Shown one piece after another: positions 1-8,840 of a DNA stretch of 64,000 nucleotides (position 1 is the first letter of the stretch; each line of letters begins with the position of its first letter). The notes beneath the pieces were generated by a model. That model worked only from the letters and a program-made list of their open reading frames with translations, was not told the origin of the DNA and ran no database searches. Position numbers and translations under genes: made by a program. The DNA is from Jannaschia sp. Os4 (lineage in GTDB: Bacteria > Pseudomonadota > Alphaproteobacteria > Rhodobacterales > Rhodobacteraceae), in NCBI RefSeq assembly GCF_016820245.1, contig NZ_JAFCAR010000001.1, positions 248,001 through 312,000 on the forward strand, written 5' to 3'.

Positions 1-663
1 CGTCAGCACGCGCCGGGCGCCGGCCCAGTCGCCCTCACGCGCCTGCATCCGGATCAGCGTGTCCTGGGTCTCGACATGGCCGGGCTTCAGCGCGAACGCC
101 TTCTCCGCCAGCTTCATCGCCGTGTCGGTGCGGCCCGCGTCGAGCTCCTCGCGCAGGAGGCCGCGGATGCCCACGAACCGCGTCCTGTCGTTCTCGACGA
201 GCTGCTTCCACTTCTCGCGCGCCTTCGGGACGTCGCCCGCCGCCTCGTGCGCCTGCGCCACCATCAGCGTGGTGACCTCGGGCCGGTTCAGCAGCTTCTC
301 GGCCTTGTCCGCCTTGGCCATCGCCTCGCGCGGCTCGCCCGCCGCGAGCGCGATCATCGCGTCGCTCAAGGCGTCGTAGCCCCGCCGCTCCCGCGAGCGG
401 GCGAAATGGCGGCTAATCGCGGTCTCGTCGCCCGCGAGGAAGCGGAACACGGCCCAGAGCAGCTTCAGGAGCTTCAGCGCGATCCACGCGCCGACCATCA
501 GCGCGACGAGGGCGAGCAGCGCGATCAGCGGGGACAGGACGTATTCCGTGCCCGCCAGCGTGACGACCACCGACCCGGAGGCCGCGAGCAGCCAGCGCGC
601 GCCCAAGGCGAGCACCGCCACGAGCGCGAAGAAGGCGAGGATCTTGAACAGGGTCCAGAGCAT
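1..663 (-). CDS. hemY: HemY-type haem biosynthesis protein, C-terminus cut off
   Basis: The reading frame starts at ATG 663 and runs off the left edge, so only the first 221 residues are visible. Two hydrophobic segments lie near residues 5-25 and 40-65, followed by soluble helical repeats containing phrases such as MIALAAGEPREAM and ALKPGHVETQ. This matches the HemY N-terminal family, an inner-membrane TPR protein that is linked to haem synthesis but has no settled enzymatic role in proteobacteria. The stop of the upstream mitofilin-like gene is one base away, and hemD precedes that, which fits the usual hemD/mitofilin/hemY block of Rhodobacterales. It should not be confused with the unrelated protoporphyrinogen oxidase also called HemY. 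Confidence 0.85.
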   Translation of the reverse strand, partial: MLWTLFKILAFFALVAVLALGARWLLAASGSVVVTLAGTEYVLSPLIALLALVALMVGAWIALKLLKLLWAVFRFLAGDETAISRHFARSRERRGYDALSDAMIALAAGEPREAMAKADKAEKLLNRPEVTTLMVAQAHEAAGDVPKAREKWKQLVENDRTRFVGIRGLLREELDAGRTDTAMKLAEKAFALKPGHVETQDTLIRMQAREGDWAGARRVLT

Positions 664-664
664 G

Positions 665-2227
665 TCACTCCCCCTCTTGGTTGGCGGCGGGGGAAGCGAA
701 GTCGTCGAGGGCGGCGAGCGCGGCGACCCGCGCGCGCGCTTGCGCGGTCCAGCCGTCCAGTTCGGCGGCGGCGGCCTCGGGCAGGGCCTCGATCTCGGTC
801 AGGGCCTCCCCGATCTCGCCCGCCGCGACGGCGGCGTTCGCGCGGCTGAGCACCGCCTCGGGGTCGTCGCCCGTCCGCGGCTCCAGCGACCGGGCGCCGA
901 GCTGCGCGCGGAGGAACCCGCCGACGCCCCCGCCCCCCGGATCGGCGGCGCGGGCGGCGCGGAGGGCGGCGCGCGCCGCGTCGTCCCACTGCTCCTGCAG
1001 CATCGCGACCGAGGGCACCCCCGTCTCCGCGAAGGCCGCGAGCGCCTCGGGGGCCGCGGCCTCCATCTCGGCCAGCGCGTCCGCGTAGGGCCGGCCCGTG
1101 CTCACCGCCAGCGCGAGCCGATCGCGCAGGGCGTCCGCCGCGCTCGCCTCGGCGGCGGCGGCGTTGGCGAGCGCCTCCTCCCGCAGGCCCGCAACGCGCT
1201 CCTCCACCGCGGCGACGCGGTCGGGCAGGTCCGCGACGCCGTCCGGCAGGGCGGGCAGCGCATCCACGCGCGCGCCCAGCTCCGCGACGGTGGCGGGAAG
1301 GGCGGCGACCTCCTCGGGCAGTTCGGGCGGCCCGACGGCGTCGAGCCGGGCGGAGAGCGCATCGAGATCGGCGCGCAGGGCGGCGACCGCCTCGGGCTCG
1401 GCGCCCCCCTCGGCGGCGGCGGCGGGCGCGGCCTCCAAGGCGGCGATGCGCGCCTCCAGCGGGGCCGGATCGAACCCGTCCTCCCCCTCGGCGGGCAGGG
1501 CGTCGAGCCGGGCCGCGAGGTCGGCCTGCGCCGCCTCCAGCGCGCTCAGGTCGGGCGCCTCGGCGGCGGGCACGGCGTCGAGGTCGGCGCGCAGGGCGGC
1601 CAGCTCGGCCTCCAAGGCCGCGACGCGCGCGTCCCCCGGCCCCTCCGTGCCCTCGTCGGCGGGGAGGAAGGTCGCGGCGGCCCATCCGATCCCGCCGGCG
1701 ACGAGGCCCCCGAGGACCAGCGGCACGAAGCCCGACCCGCGCCGCTCCACGACCTTCTCCACGGGGCGGTCGGTCCGTTCGGATGCGGCCGGGACGGCGG
1801 CCACGGCGGGGATCGCGGTCGCGGCGGCGGCGGTGGCTCCGTCGACCCGGGACGGCGCGTCGTCCTTCGCCGCGTCCCCGTCCGCCGACGCCGCGACGGC
1901 ATCCGGAGACTCCAGCGCGGGATGCGATTCGGGGGCGATGGGGATCGCGGTCTCGGACCTCGCCTTCTCGGCCCCCGCCTCGACCGGGTCGGGGGTCGGG
2001 TCGGCCGGGACGGGCAGCGTGGCGTCGCCCGCCTCGGCGCCCCCGGCCGCGGGCGTCGTCTCGTCGACCACCACGGCATCCTCGACCTTGGGCGCCTCGG
2101 GCACGGCCCCGTCGTCGCGCGGAGCGCCCGCCGTCGAGGGCTTGGACGTCCCGGCCTTCGCGGCGCTCGCCTTGCGTGTGGTCGAGCGGCCCGTGCCGCC
2201 CGTGCTTCCAGTCGTCTTGCGCGCCAC
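665..2227 (-). CDS. mitofilin-like (COG4223) membrane protein
   Basis: A 520-residue alanine-rich protein. A basic, low-complexity N-terminus leads to one membrane span around residues 165-190 (GFVPLVLGGLVAGGIGWAAA). The rest is periplasmic and strongly helical, with repeated ALRADLDAL/ARLDALPA coiled-coil units, and the C-terminal part resembles mitofilin. Proteins of this shape sit between hemD and hemY in alphaproteobacteria and are thought to shape the inner membrane, but their biochemical role is unproven. The GTG start at 2227 is chosen because GGAGG lies six bases upstream. The frame ends one base before hemY. Confidence 0.75.
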   Translation of the reverse strand: MARKTTGSTGGTGRSTTRKASAAKAGTSKPSTAGAPRDDGAVPEAPKVEDAVVVDETTPAAGGAEAGDATLPVPADPTPDPVEAGAEKARSETAIPIAPESHPALESPDAVAASADGDAAKDDAPSRVDGATAAAATAIPAVAAVPAASERTDRPVEKVVERRGSGFVPLVLGGLVAGGIGWAAATFLPADEGTEGPGDARVAALEAELAALRADLDAVPAAEAPDLSALEAAQADLAARLDALPAEGEDGFDPAPLEARIAALEAAPAAAAEGGAEPEAVAALRADLDALSARLDAVGPPELPEEVAALPATVAELGARVDALPALPDGVADLPDRVAAVEERVAGLREEALANAAAAEASAADALRDRLALAVSTGRPYADALAEMEAAAPEALAAFAETGVPSVAMLQEQWDDAARAALRAARAADPGGGGVGGFLRAQLGARSLEPRTGDDPEAVLSRANAAVAAGEIGEALTEIEALPEAAAAELDGWTAQARARVAALAALDDFASPAANQEGE

Positions 2228-2296
2228 GCCCGTCCTCCGTCCCGGCCCGCGCCGCGCGAACCGTCCAATCCCCGATATAGCGGCCCTCCCCCTCCC

Positions 2297-2974
2297 TCAA
2301 CCGCCCCGTTCGCGCCACGCCGCCTCGATCCCGTCGAGCATGGCGGCCCCGTCGGGGCGGGCGGCGATGCGGACGGTCGCGGCGGGGGGACACGCGGCGG
2401 CGGCCTCGGCGCTGATGGCGAGGAGCGTCACGTGGGACAACGCGGCGGGGGGGATTTCGTTGCCCAGCAGGCGGGCGGCGCGCGGCGAGTAGACCGGCGC
2501 GACCACCGCCCCGCCGAAGGCGCGCCGCCCCTCCGCCGACAGGGGCCGCGCCGCTTGGCCGTAGACCACCGCCGCGCCGGCCCGCAGGCCCCGGGCCCGC
2601 AGCCGCTCGACCAGCCCGCCACGCGCGACCTCGCCGCGCAGATGGGTGAGCGCGGGCGCGTCGACGGGGACGGCCTCGGCCAAGGCGGCCGCGTCGGGGG
2701 CGTGCCCCCGGACGTCCAGACCGGCCGCCCGCGCGTCGGCGGCCGTGCGGGGGCCGACGCACCAAGCGGGCCGCGCCGTCCCGTTGCCCGAGGCGGCCCA
2801 CGCCGCCACCGCGTTCCGCGACGTCAGCAGCAGCCCGCCCGCCACCGGAGGCACCGGGCGCAGGTCGATCTCGATCAACGGCGCCACCACGACCGGCCCG
2901 ACCCCCCGCGCGGCCAGCGCGGCGGCGGTCTCCTCGGAGCGGGCGCGGGGGCGGGTCAGCAGGACGGACGGCAT
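2297..2974 (-). CDS. hemD: uroporphyrinogen-III synthase
   Basis: 225 residues, normal for HemD, which cyclises hydroxymethylbilane to uroporphyrinogen III in the cytoplasm. The N-terminus MPSVLLTRPRARSEETAAAL is the conserved HemD opening, followed by a two-domain Rossmann-like pattern (LLLTSRNAVAAW, VYGQAARPLS, LLAISAEAAAA). HemD sequences diverge strongly, so there is no invariant catalytic residue to check. Start ATG 2974 has GTGAGGA upstream. It is the first gene of the leftward hemD/mitofilin/hemY run and diverges from tsaD across 44 bases. Confidence 0.88.
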   Translation of the reverse strand: MPSVLLTRPRARSEETAAALAARGVGPVVVAPLIEIDLRPVPPVAGGLLLTSRNAVAAWAASGNGTARPAWCVGPRTAADARAAGLDVRGHAPDAAALAEAVPVDAPALTHLRGEVARGGLVERLRARGLRAGAAVVYGQAARPLSAEGRRAFGGAVVAPVYSPRAARLLGNEIPPAALSHVTLLAISAEAAAACPPAATVRIAARPDGAAMLDGIEAAWRERGG

Positions 2975-3018
2975 TCCTCACGTTGTCATGGGGGCGGGGC
3001 GGGTGCTAGCGCCTGCCC

Positions 3019-4074
3019 ATGTTGGCCTTGGGCATCGAGAGCAGTTGCGACGACACCGCCGCCGCCGTGGTGTCGGGCGACCGCCGCATCCTGTCGAACG
3101 TGGTGATGGGTCAGACGGAGCTGCACGCGGCCTTTGGCGGCGTCGTCCCCGAGATCGCGGCCCGCGCCCATGCGGAGAAGGTGGACCTCGCCGTCGAGGC
3201 CGCGCTGGCCGAGGCTGGCGTCGCGCTGCGCGATCTCGACCTGATCGCCGCGACCGCCGGGCCGGGCCTGATCGGCGGCGTCCTCGCCGGGACGATGTGC
3301 GCCAAGGGGATCGCCGCGGCGACGGGCACGCCGGTCGTGGCCGTCAACCACCTCGCGGGCCACGCGCTCACGCCGCGCCTGACGGACGGGATCCCCTTTC
3401 CCTACATGGTGCTCCTCGTGTCGGGCGGGCATTGCCAGTTCCTCCGCGTCGACGGCCCGCGGTCCTTCCATCGCCTCGGCGGCACCATCGACGACGCGCC
3501 GGGCGAGGCGTTCGACAAGGTCGCCCGCCTCCTCGGCCTCCTGCAGCCCGGCGGCCCCTCGGTCGAGCGCGAGGCGGCGCGGGGCACCGCCTCCATCCCC
3601 CTGCCCCGCCCTCTCCTCGACCGCCCCGGCCTCGACCTCTCGTTCTCCGGCCTCAAGACCGCCGTGCTCCGCGCCCGCGACGAGGCGCTGGTGGAGGGCG
3701 CCCTGCCCCGCCACGCCCGCGCCGACCTCTGCGCCTCGTTCCAAGCCGCCGTGGCCGAGGTGCTGGCCGAGAAGACCCGCCGGGCGCTCTCCGCCCATCC
3801 CGTCGCCCATCTCGCCGTCGCGGGCGGCGTGGCCGCCAACGCCGCCCTTCGCGCGGCGCTCGAGGGCGTCGCGGCGCAGGCCGGCGCGGCCTTCCTCGCC
3901 CCGCCCCTGCCGCTCTGCACCGACAACGCGGCGATGATCGCCTGGGCGGGGATCGAGGCGCGCCGCGCCGGCGCGGCGCCCGACCCGCTCGACTTCCCCG
4001 CCCGCCCGCGCTGGCCGCTGGACGGCGCCGCGCGCCCCATGCTCGGCAGCGGCAAGCGGGGGGCCAAGGCGTGA
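3019..4074 (+). CDS. tsaD: tRNA N6-adenosine threonylcarbamoyltransferase TsaD
   Basis: 351 residues with the ASKHA-fold signature IESSCDDTA at residues 6-14 and the metal-binding pair H111 and H115 in VNHLAGH. TsaD transfers the threonylcarbamoyl group to A37 of ANN-decoding tRNAs, working with TsaB and TsaE (neither is in this window). The frame is full length and ends with a lysine-rich tail. It diverges from hemD, and its TGA overlaps the GTG start of gpsA by four bases, so the two are translationally coupled. No strong ribosome binding site precedes the ATG. Confidence 0.96.
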   Translation: MLALGIESSCDDTAAAVVSGDRRILSNVVMGQTELHAAFGGVVPEIAARAHAEKVDLAVEAALAEAGVALRDLDLIAATAGPGLIGGVLAGTMCAKGIAAATGTPVVAVNHLAGHALTPRLTDGIPFPYMVLLVSGGHCQFLRVDGPRSFHRLGGTIDDAPGEAFDKVARLLGLLQPGGPSVEREAARGTASIPLPRPLLDRPGLDLSFSGLKTAVLRARDEALVEGALPRHARADLCASFQAAVAEVLAEKTRRALSAHPVAHLAVAGGVAANAALRAALEGVAAQAGAAFLAPPLPLCTDNAAMIAWAGIEARRAGAAPDPLDFPARPRWPLDGAARPMLGSGKRGAKA

Positions 4075-5030
4075 GCGGGCGGATCGCCGTGATCGGCGCG
4101 GGCGCGTTCGGCGCGGCGCTCTCCGTCGCGTGGGCCGGGGCCGGGCGCGACGTGACGCTCTGGGGCCGCGACGCGGCGGCGATGCGCGCGGCCCAGCGCA
4201 CCCGCCGCCTGCCCCGCCTGCCGGACGTCGATCTGCCCGACCGCATCCGCTGCGTGGCGGATCTCGACGAGGCGGCAGACCCGGCCTCGACTGGCTGCAC
4301 GGTCCTCGCCGTCCCGATGCAGGCGCTCGCGCCGACGCTGGCGCGCCTGCGGATCGATCCCGCCACCGCCGTCGCCGCCTGCAAGGGCCTCGAGACCGGC
4401 ACCCTGCGCGGCGCGACCGCCATCCTCGCCGAGGCCCTGCCCCGCGCCCGCGTCGGCATCCTCTCCGGCCCGTCCTTCGCCGCCGACGTCGCGCGCGGCC
4501 TGCCCACCGCGCTGACCCTCGGGATGCGGGACGCCGCGGACGTGCAGGATCTGCTCTCCACCCCTGCCCTGCGCCTCTACCGGACCGACGACGTCGTCGG
4601 CGTCGAGTTGGGCGGGGCGCTCAAGAACGTCACCGCGATCGCCTGCGGCGCGGCCATCGGCGCGGGCTTGGGCGAGAGCGCGCGCGCCGCGCTCATGACC
4701 CGCGGCATGGCCGAGACCGCGCGGCTGGCGGCGGCACTGGGGGCCGACCCGCGCACCCTGTCCGGCCTGTCGGGCTTGGGCGACCTCGCGCTGACCTGCG
4801 CCAGCCCGCAGTCGCGCAACTTCGCCGCCGGCCTCGCGCTCGGGCGGGGCGCGCCGCCGCCCGACGCCACCACCGAGGGCGTCCACACCGTGCGCGCCGC
4901 GCTCGACCTCGCCGCGCGCCACGGGGTCGAGATGCCCGTGGCCCGCGCCACCGCCGCCCTGCTCGACGGCACCACGACCATCGGCGGCGCGGTCGACGCG
5001 CTGCTGTCCCGCGACCTGACCACGGAGTGA
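4071..5030 (+). CDS. gpsA: NAD(P)-dependent glycerol-3-phosphate dehydrogenase
   Basis: 319 residues from a GTG start that overlaps the tsaD stop (GTGA). The N-terminal dinucleotide motif [10 protein letters not shown], the central [15 protein letters not shown] segment and the catalytic-lysine context [13 protein letters not shown] are all present. The enzyme reduces dihydroxyacetone phosphate to sn-glycerol 3-phosphate for phospholipid synthesis. The usual alphaproteobacterial order tsaD-gpsA-YciI is kept, with only four bases to the next gene. A longer in-frame extension upstream exists but runs across tsaD and has no family support. Confidence 0.95.
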   Translation: MSGRIAVIGAGAFGAALSVAWAGAGRDVTLWGRDAAAMRAAQRTRRLPRLPDVDLPDRIRCVADLDEAADPASTGCTVLAVPMQALAPTLARLRIDPATAVAACKGLETGTLRGATAILAEALPRARVGILSGPSFAADVARGLPTALTLGMRDAADVQDLLSTPALRLYRTDDVVGVELGGALKNVTAIACGAAIGAGLGESARAALMTRGMAETARLAAALGADPRTLSGLSGLGDLALTCASPQSRNFAAGLALGRGAPPPDATTEGVHTVRAALDLAARHGVEMPVARATAALLDGTTTIGGAVDALLSRDLTTE

Positions 5031-5034
5031 CCCC

Positions 5035-5307
5035 ATGCTGACCGTCCTCATCTGCACCGACCGCGACGGCGCGCTTCAGACCCGGCTCGACAACCGCGAG
5101 GCGCATCTCGCCCACCTGAGGGCCGATCCCCACGTGGTGCAGGCCGGCCCGACCGTGAACGCCGCCGGCGACATGGCCGGCTCGATCATCGTGTTCGCCA
5201 CCGCCGACCGCGCCCACGTCGAGGCCTTCGCCGCCGCCGACCCCTACGCCCGGGCGGGCCTGTTCGCCGACGTGCGGATCGAGACGTGGAACCGGGTGAT
5301 CGGCTGA
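5035..5307 (+). CDS. YciI family protein
   Basis: 90 residues with the YciI-like ferredoxin fold pattern: an opening beta strand with an R/H-containing helix (LDNREAHLAHL), the middle sequence AGDMAGSIIVF, and a closing ADPYARAGLFADVRIETW. These proteins are small and often fused or linked to other enzymes, and no single reaction is established for this subgroup. It is translated with gpsA upstream and overlaps the EVE gene by one base (TGATG). Confidence 0.85.
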   Translation: MLTVLICTDRDGALQTRLDNREAHLAHLRADPHVVQAGPTVNAAGDMAGSIIVFATADRAHVEAFAAADPYARAGLFADVRIETWNRVIG

Positions 5308-5726
5308 TGCGGCACTGGCTCTTCAAGTCGGAGCCCGAGACGTGGTCGTGGGACCAGCAGGTCGCCCGTGGCGACGCGGGCGAGGAATGGGACGGGGTCC
5401 GCAACCACCAGGCCCGCAACGTCATGCGCGAGATGGCGGTGGGCGACCTCGGCTTCTTCTACCACTCGGGCAAGGCGCGCGAGATCGTGGGCGTCGTCGA
5501 GGTGATCGCCGAGGCTCATCCCGATTCGACCGCCGACGACCCGCGGTGGACGTGCGTGGACATCCGCGCGCTGCATCCGCTTGCCTCCCCCGTGACCTTG
5601 GCCGCGATCAAGGCCACGCCCGCCCTCGCCGGGATGGCCCTGCTGCGCCAGCCGCGCCTGTCCGTGCAGCCGGTCGGGCCGGAGGAATGGTCCGTCGTCA
5701 ACGCGTTGGGGGGCGGCGGAGGCTGA
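5307..5726 (+). CDS. EVE domain protein
   Basis: 139 residues. The opening MRHWLFKSEPETWSW and later GVRNHQARNVM, FFYHSGKAREIVGVVEV and WTCVDIRAL are hallmarks of the EVE domain, a PUA-like fold that binds modified bases in nucleic acids. The start used here (ATG 5307) overlaps the YciI stop by one base; an ATG further upstream would add seven unsupported residues. It is probably the last gene of the tsaD-gpsA-YciI-EVE unit. What it recognises in this organism cannot be read from the sequence. Confidence 0.9.
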   Translation: MRHWLFKSEPETWSWDQQVARGDAGEEWDGVRNHQARNVMREMAVGDLGFFYHSGKAREIVGVVEVIAEAHPDSTADDPRWTCVDIRALHPLASPVTLAAIKATPALAGMALLRQPRLSVQPVGPEEWSVVNALGGGGG

Positions 5727-5766
5727 CGCCGCGCCTCCGCGGAAAAGCATCGTTTCCTTGACTGGA

Positions 5767-5781
5767 TTAACGTTTCGTTCA
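5767..5781 (+). promoter_or_regulatory. CtrA-like box upstream of the RTX gene
   Basis: TTAA, seven bases, then TTCA. The alphaproteobacterial CtrA consensus is TTAA-N7-TTAA(C), so this matches one half-site fully and three of four bases of the other. It lies 53 bases before the RTX start. The tetramer TTAA is rare in this GC-rich DNA, and three other intergenic boxes share the same form. Confidence 0.35.
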
Positions 5782-5834
5782 CAGGTCGGCCCGACCGGGG
5801 GAGCGTCCTCCGACGCGATGGAAGGATTCGTCTC

Positions 5835-7391
5835 ATGGATTTCGGTGCCGCACTCGCCCTCGAAGGGCTCCTCTTCCTGGGTGTGGGCGCCCTGCTCGTC
5901 AGCCTCTTCAGCGGCGGCGGCGACGATGACGACGACAACGACCGCGACGACGCGCCCGACGAGGTCGAGGAGACGCCGGACCTCGCCGGCACGGACGGGG
6001 ACGACGTGCTCACGGGCGGCGCCGAGGGCGACCTGATCGACGGCGGGCTCGGGGCGGACACCCTCGACGGCGCGGACGGCGACGACACCCTGCGCGGACG
6101 CGAGGGCGACGACCTGCTGCTGGGCGGCGAGGGCGACGACCGCGCGCTCGGCGGGGCGGGCGACGACGAGATCAACGGCGGCGCGGGCGCCGACGTCCTG
6201 ATCGGCTTCGACGGCGCGGACCTCCTGCGCGGCGGTGCCGGGCAGGACACGCTCGACGGCGGGCGCGACGACGATCGGCTGCTCGGCAACGAGGCGCGCG
6301 ACGTGCTCAACGGCGCGGGCGGCGACGACGAGCTGCTCGGCGGCAACGGCAACGACGTGCTGCGCGGCGGCGACGGCGCGGACCTCCTGCTCGGCGGCGA
6401 CGGCGACGACAACGCCGTCGGCGGGACGGGCGACGACCGCCTGTTCGGCGGCACGGGCGACGACCTCGTGGCCGGCTCCGGCGGCGACGACGTGGTCAAC
6501 GGCGGCACGGGCGACGACACGGCCTTCGGCGGCGCGGGCGACGACACCGTGCAGGCGGGCTTCGGCGACGACCTCATGTTCGGCGGCGGCGGCAGCGACC
6601 TGATGACGGGCGCGACCGGCGACGACACGATCTGGGGCGACGACAGCGTCGCGCCGGGCGAGGAGGGCGCGACCGGGCCCGCGGGCGACGACACGATCTT
6701 CGCCGGCGGCGGCGACGACCTCGTCGTGGCGGGCGACGGCGACGACGACGTCAACGGCGGCTTCGGGTCGGACTCGCTGCAAGGCAACGACGGCGACGAC
6801 CTGCTTAACGGCGCCAACAGCGCGGGCGGGGGCAACGACCCTGACGTGCTGGAGCTGTTCTCCGACACGCTGGAGGGCGGCGCGGGCGACGATACGCTCG
6901 TGGGGGCCACCGGCGACGTGCTGACCGGCGGCGAGGGCGCCGACACGTTCCGCCTCTTCGGGGCCGACCCGGCGCAGGCGGCGACGATCACAGACCTCGC
7001 CGAGGAGGACACGATCGAGCTGGCGGTCGCGACGGGCGCCGAGGTGACCGTCGAGGACGACGACGACGACGCCGTGATCCGCGTCGACGGGGCGATCGTG
7101 GCCCGCGTCACCGGCGGGGCGGGCCTTTCGGTGGATGACCTGTCCGTGACCGAGGGCTCCGAGGCGACCTACGACCGGCCCGAGCCGGAGGAGCCGGGCG
7201 CCCCCGAGGGCGAGGGCGAGGCCCCCGTCGAGGGCGAGGATCCGGCTGAGGGCGGCGCCGATCCGGCCGATCCTGCCGAGGAAGAGGGCGAGGAGGTCGA
7301 GGAGGCCGTCGTCGTGGACGGCGAGGCCGCGGAGGCCGCCGCCGACGGCGGCGCGATGCTCGCGGCCAACGACGAGACCACCGCCGCCTGA
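5835..7391 (+). CDS. membrane-anchored RTX (haemolysin-type calcium-binding repeat) protein
   Basis: 518 residues. A single hydrophobic helix spans about residues 7-29 (ALEGLLFLGVGALLVSLFSG), followed by an acidic D-rich linker. Some two dozen glycine/aspartate nonapeptides of the GGxGDDxLx type fill residues 52-350; in other proteins these bind calcium as beta-rolls. The last 90 residues are rich in E, P and A. There is no secretion ATPase or fusion protein nearby, and the hydrophobic N-terminus suggests anchoring in the membrane, unlike toxins released by type I secretion. The start has a weak GGAAGG nine bases upstream. A strong hairpin follows the gene. Its function is unknown. Confidence 0.82.
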   Translation: MDFGAALALEGLLFLGVGALLVSLFSGGGDDDDDNDRDDAPDEVEETPDLAGTDGDDVLTGGAEGDLIDGGLGADTLDGADGDDTLRGREGDDLLLGGEGDDRALGGAGDDEINGGAGADVLIGFDGADLLRGGAGQDTLDGGRDDDRLLGNEARDVLNGAGGDDELLGGNGNDVLRGGDGADLLLGGDGDDNAVGGTGDDRLFGGTGDDLVAGSGGDDVVNGGTGDDTAFGGAGDDTVQAGFGDDLMFGGGGSDLMTGATGDDTIWGDDSVAPGEEGATGPAGDDTIFAGGGDDLVVAGDGDDDVNGGFGSDSLQGNDGDDLLNGANSAGGGNDPDVLELFSDTLEGGAGDDTLVGATGDVLTGGEGADTFRLFGADPAQAATITDLAEEDTIELAVATGAEVTVEDDDDDAVIRVDGAIVARVTGGAGLSVDDLSVTEGSEATYDRPEPEEPGAPEGEGEAPVEGEDPAEGGADPADPAEEEGEEVEEAVVVDGEAAEAAADGGAMLAANDETTAA

Positions 7392-7413
7392 CCTCCCGGT
7401 CCGGCGCGACCGC

Positions 7414-7441
7414 GACGCCCGCCCCCTCCGGGGCGGGCGTC
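7414..7441 (+). terminator. hairpin after the RTX gene
   Basis: A perfect 12-base stem (GACGCCCGCCCC with its complement) and a four-base loop, 22 bases past the RTX stop. No U-run follows, as is common in such GC-rich genomes. It separates the RTX gene from pyrF. Confidence 0.6.
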
Positions 7442-7523
7442 CGCACGTCCGGCCCCGCCCGCGCGGCCCTTGCCCGCGCGCCCGGGCGGGCCTAACCCCC
7501 GCCCGACCCGAGCGGAGGCCCCC

Positions 7524-8219
7524 ATGACCCAGACCGACGACCGCCTGATCGTGGCGCTGGACGTGCCCGATGCCCTGACGGGGCTCGCGCTGGCCGAGCG
7601 CATCGGTGACGCCTGCGGCTTCTACAAGGTGGGGCTGGGCCTGCTCACCGGCGGGGGCCTCGCGCTCGCGAACGAGCTGAAGGACGAGCGCGGCAAGCGC
7701 ACCTTCGTCGACCTCAAGCTCTTCGACATCGGGGCCACCGTCGAGGCGGCGGTGCGCGGCCTCGCGCGGTTCGGGCACGACTTCCTCACGGTCCACGGAG
7801 ACCCGCAGGTCGTGGCCGCCGCCGCGCAGGCCAAGGGCGACACCAAGATCCTCGCCGTCACGATCCTCACCTCGCTGGACCGCGCCGACCTCGACGCCGC
7901 GATGATCGCGCCGGGCGACGTGGCCGACATCGTGGTGGGGCGCGCCGCGCGGGCGCTCGAGGCGGGCGCGGACGGAGTCATCGCCTCCCCGTGGGAGGCG
8001 GCGGCGATACGGGCGCTGCCGCAGGCGGCGGGCCGCCTCATCGTGACCCCCGGCGTCCGGCCGGCCGGGGCGGCCGTGGGGGACCAGAAGCGGGTCGCGA
8101 CCCCCGGGGCGGCGATCGCGGCGGGGGCCGATCACGTCGTGGTGGGCCGTCCGATCCACGGGGCCCCGAACCCCGCCGGGGCGGCGCGCGCCATCCTCGA
8201 CGCGCTGCCCGCGCGCTAG
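7524..8219 (+). CDS. pyrF: orotidine 5'-phosphate decarboxylase
   Basis: 231 residues. The opening LIVALDVPD and the active-site segment DLKLFDI (residues 63-69, with K65 and D68) are diagnostic of PyrF, which makes UMP from OMP in the last step of pyrimidine synthesis. The later VTPGVRP and HVVVGRPI phosphate-binding motifs are also present. The start at ATG 7524 follows GGAGG and matches family length; a longer upstream frame adds only proline/arginine-rich sequence. The 3' end overlaps by four bases a small leftward gene. Confidence 0.96.
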   Translation: MTQTDDRLIVALDVPDALTGLALAERIGDACGFYKVGLGLLTGGGLALANELKDERGKRTFVDLKLFDIGATVEAAVRGLARFGHDFLTVHGDPQVVAAAAQAKGDTKILAVTILTSLDRADLDAAMIAPGDVADIVVGRAARALEAGADGVIASPWEAAAIRALPQAAGRLIVTPGVRPAGAAVGDQKRVATPGAAIAAGADHVVVGRPIHGAPNPAGAARAILDALPAR

Positions 8220-8527
8220 TCGGTCGCGACCACGGCGGCGGGGGCCGTCGCCCCGACGCGCGCGACGTCGTCGCCCGCCGCGCCGAGCAGCCAGAACAGC
8301 AGCAGCGCACCGATCACCGCCGCCAAGGCGACGAGCAGGAGCGGCGTGCGGCGGCGGGCCTGCGGATAGCTGTCATGCCCATTGATCCGGCCCTCGACGG
8401 GCGCGGGCTCGGCGGGGGAGACCACGGCCCCCGCGCTGCGCGAGGCGGCGATGTCGGGCGTGGGCGAGGCCGCGACGGGATCGCGCGGCGTGCGCGGCGG
8501 GGCCGCGCCGGTATCGGCATGGGTCAT
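8216..8527 (-). CDS. small single-span membrane protein
   Basis: 103 residues, not recognised. The first 60 are proline-, alanine- and serine-rich and look disordered; a basic patch (ARRR) precedes one membrane span near residues 63-85 (LLLVALAAVIGALLLFWLLG). A short tail follows. It converges on pyrF with a four-base overlap. Two further small membrane proteins follow upstream on the same strand, so the three may be one transcript. Coding is supported by composition and membrane topology only. Confidence 0.55.
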   Translation of the reverse strand: MTHADTGAAPPRTPRDPVAASPTPDIAASRSAGAVVSPAEPAPVEGRINGHDSYPQARRRTPLLLVALAAVIGALLLFWLLGAAGDDVARVGATAPAAVVATD

Positions 8528-8596
8528 CGGGACGCTCCGTTTGCAGGTGGACCGGGAACCCGCGCCGGAAGCGGCGGTTCCGCCCCGCCGCCCGAA

Positions 8597-8758
8597 TCAG
8601 CCGTCGTCGAGGAGGATCGCCTCGTCCGCCTCCGGCACCTCCCGGTCGGGGACGGCGAAGCCGAAGAGGGCGAGGGCGAGCAGCGCGATCAGGCCGACGC
8701 CGATCCAGATGGCCACGCCGCCGCGGCGGCTGCGGGCGGGCGGACGGGAATCTGTCAT
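8597..8758 (-). CDS. very small membrane protein, 53 residues
   Basis: This frame begins MTDSRPPARSRRGG, with a positively charged N-terminus, then one membrane span around residues 15-36 (VAIWIGVGLIALLALALFGF) and an acidic tail rich in E and D. The upstream sequence on this strand contains GGAGGCC close to the ATG. The basic/membrane/acidic order fits an inside-out single-span protein. No family is recognised; it may be a respiratory or membrane-complex accessory peptide or have an unrelated role. Confidence 0.5.
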   Translation of the reverse strand: MTDSRPPARSRRGGVAIWIGVGLIALLALALFGFAVPDREVPEADEAILLDDG

Positions 8759-8840
8759 GGAGGCCTCCGGGGGTCGCGCGTGTCGCGGGGCGAACGCGGC
8801 ACGAGGGCGCGCGTTCCCCGCCCGCGGCCCCGACCCGCCG

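Noticed and set aside
548-3106. 852-residue open frame opposite the mitofilin-like and hemD genes
   Set aside because: It is glycine/arginine-rich with no domain, and lies antisense to genes with clear families; long empty frames are expected at this GC content.
5758-5786. Sigma-70 type promoter TTGACT for the RTX gene
   Set aside because: At 17 bases spacing the -10 position reads ACAGGT, too far from consensus to support.
6000-6800. DNA-level tandem repeats of about 27 bp
   Set aside because: They encode the RTX nonapeptides, so no separate satellite or CRISPR explanation is needed; there are no identical repeats with unique spacers.
5244-8159. 971-residue leftward open frame opposite the EVE, RTX and pyrF genes
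   Set aside because: Its repeated valine/alanine pattern is the mirror of the RTX repeats; no start signal or domain supports it.
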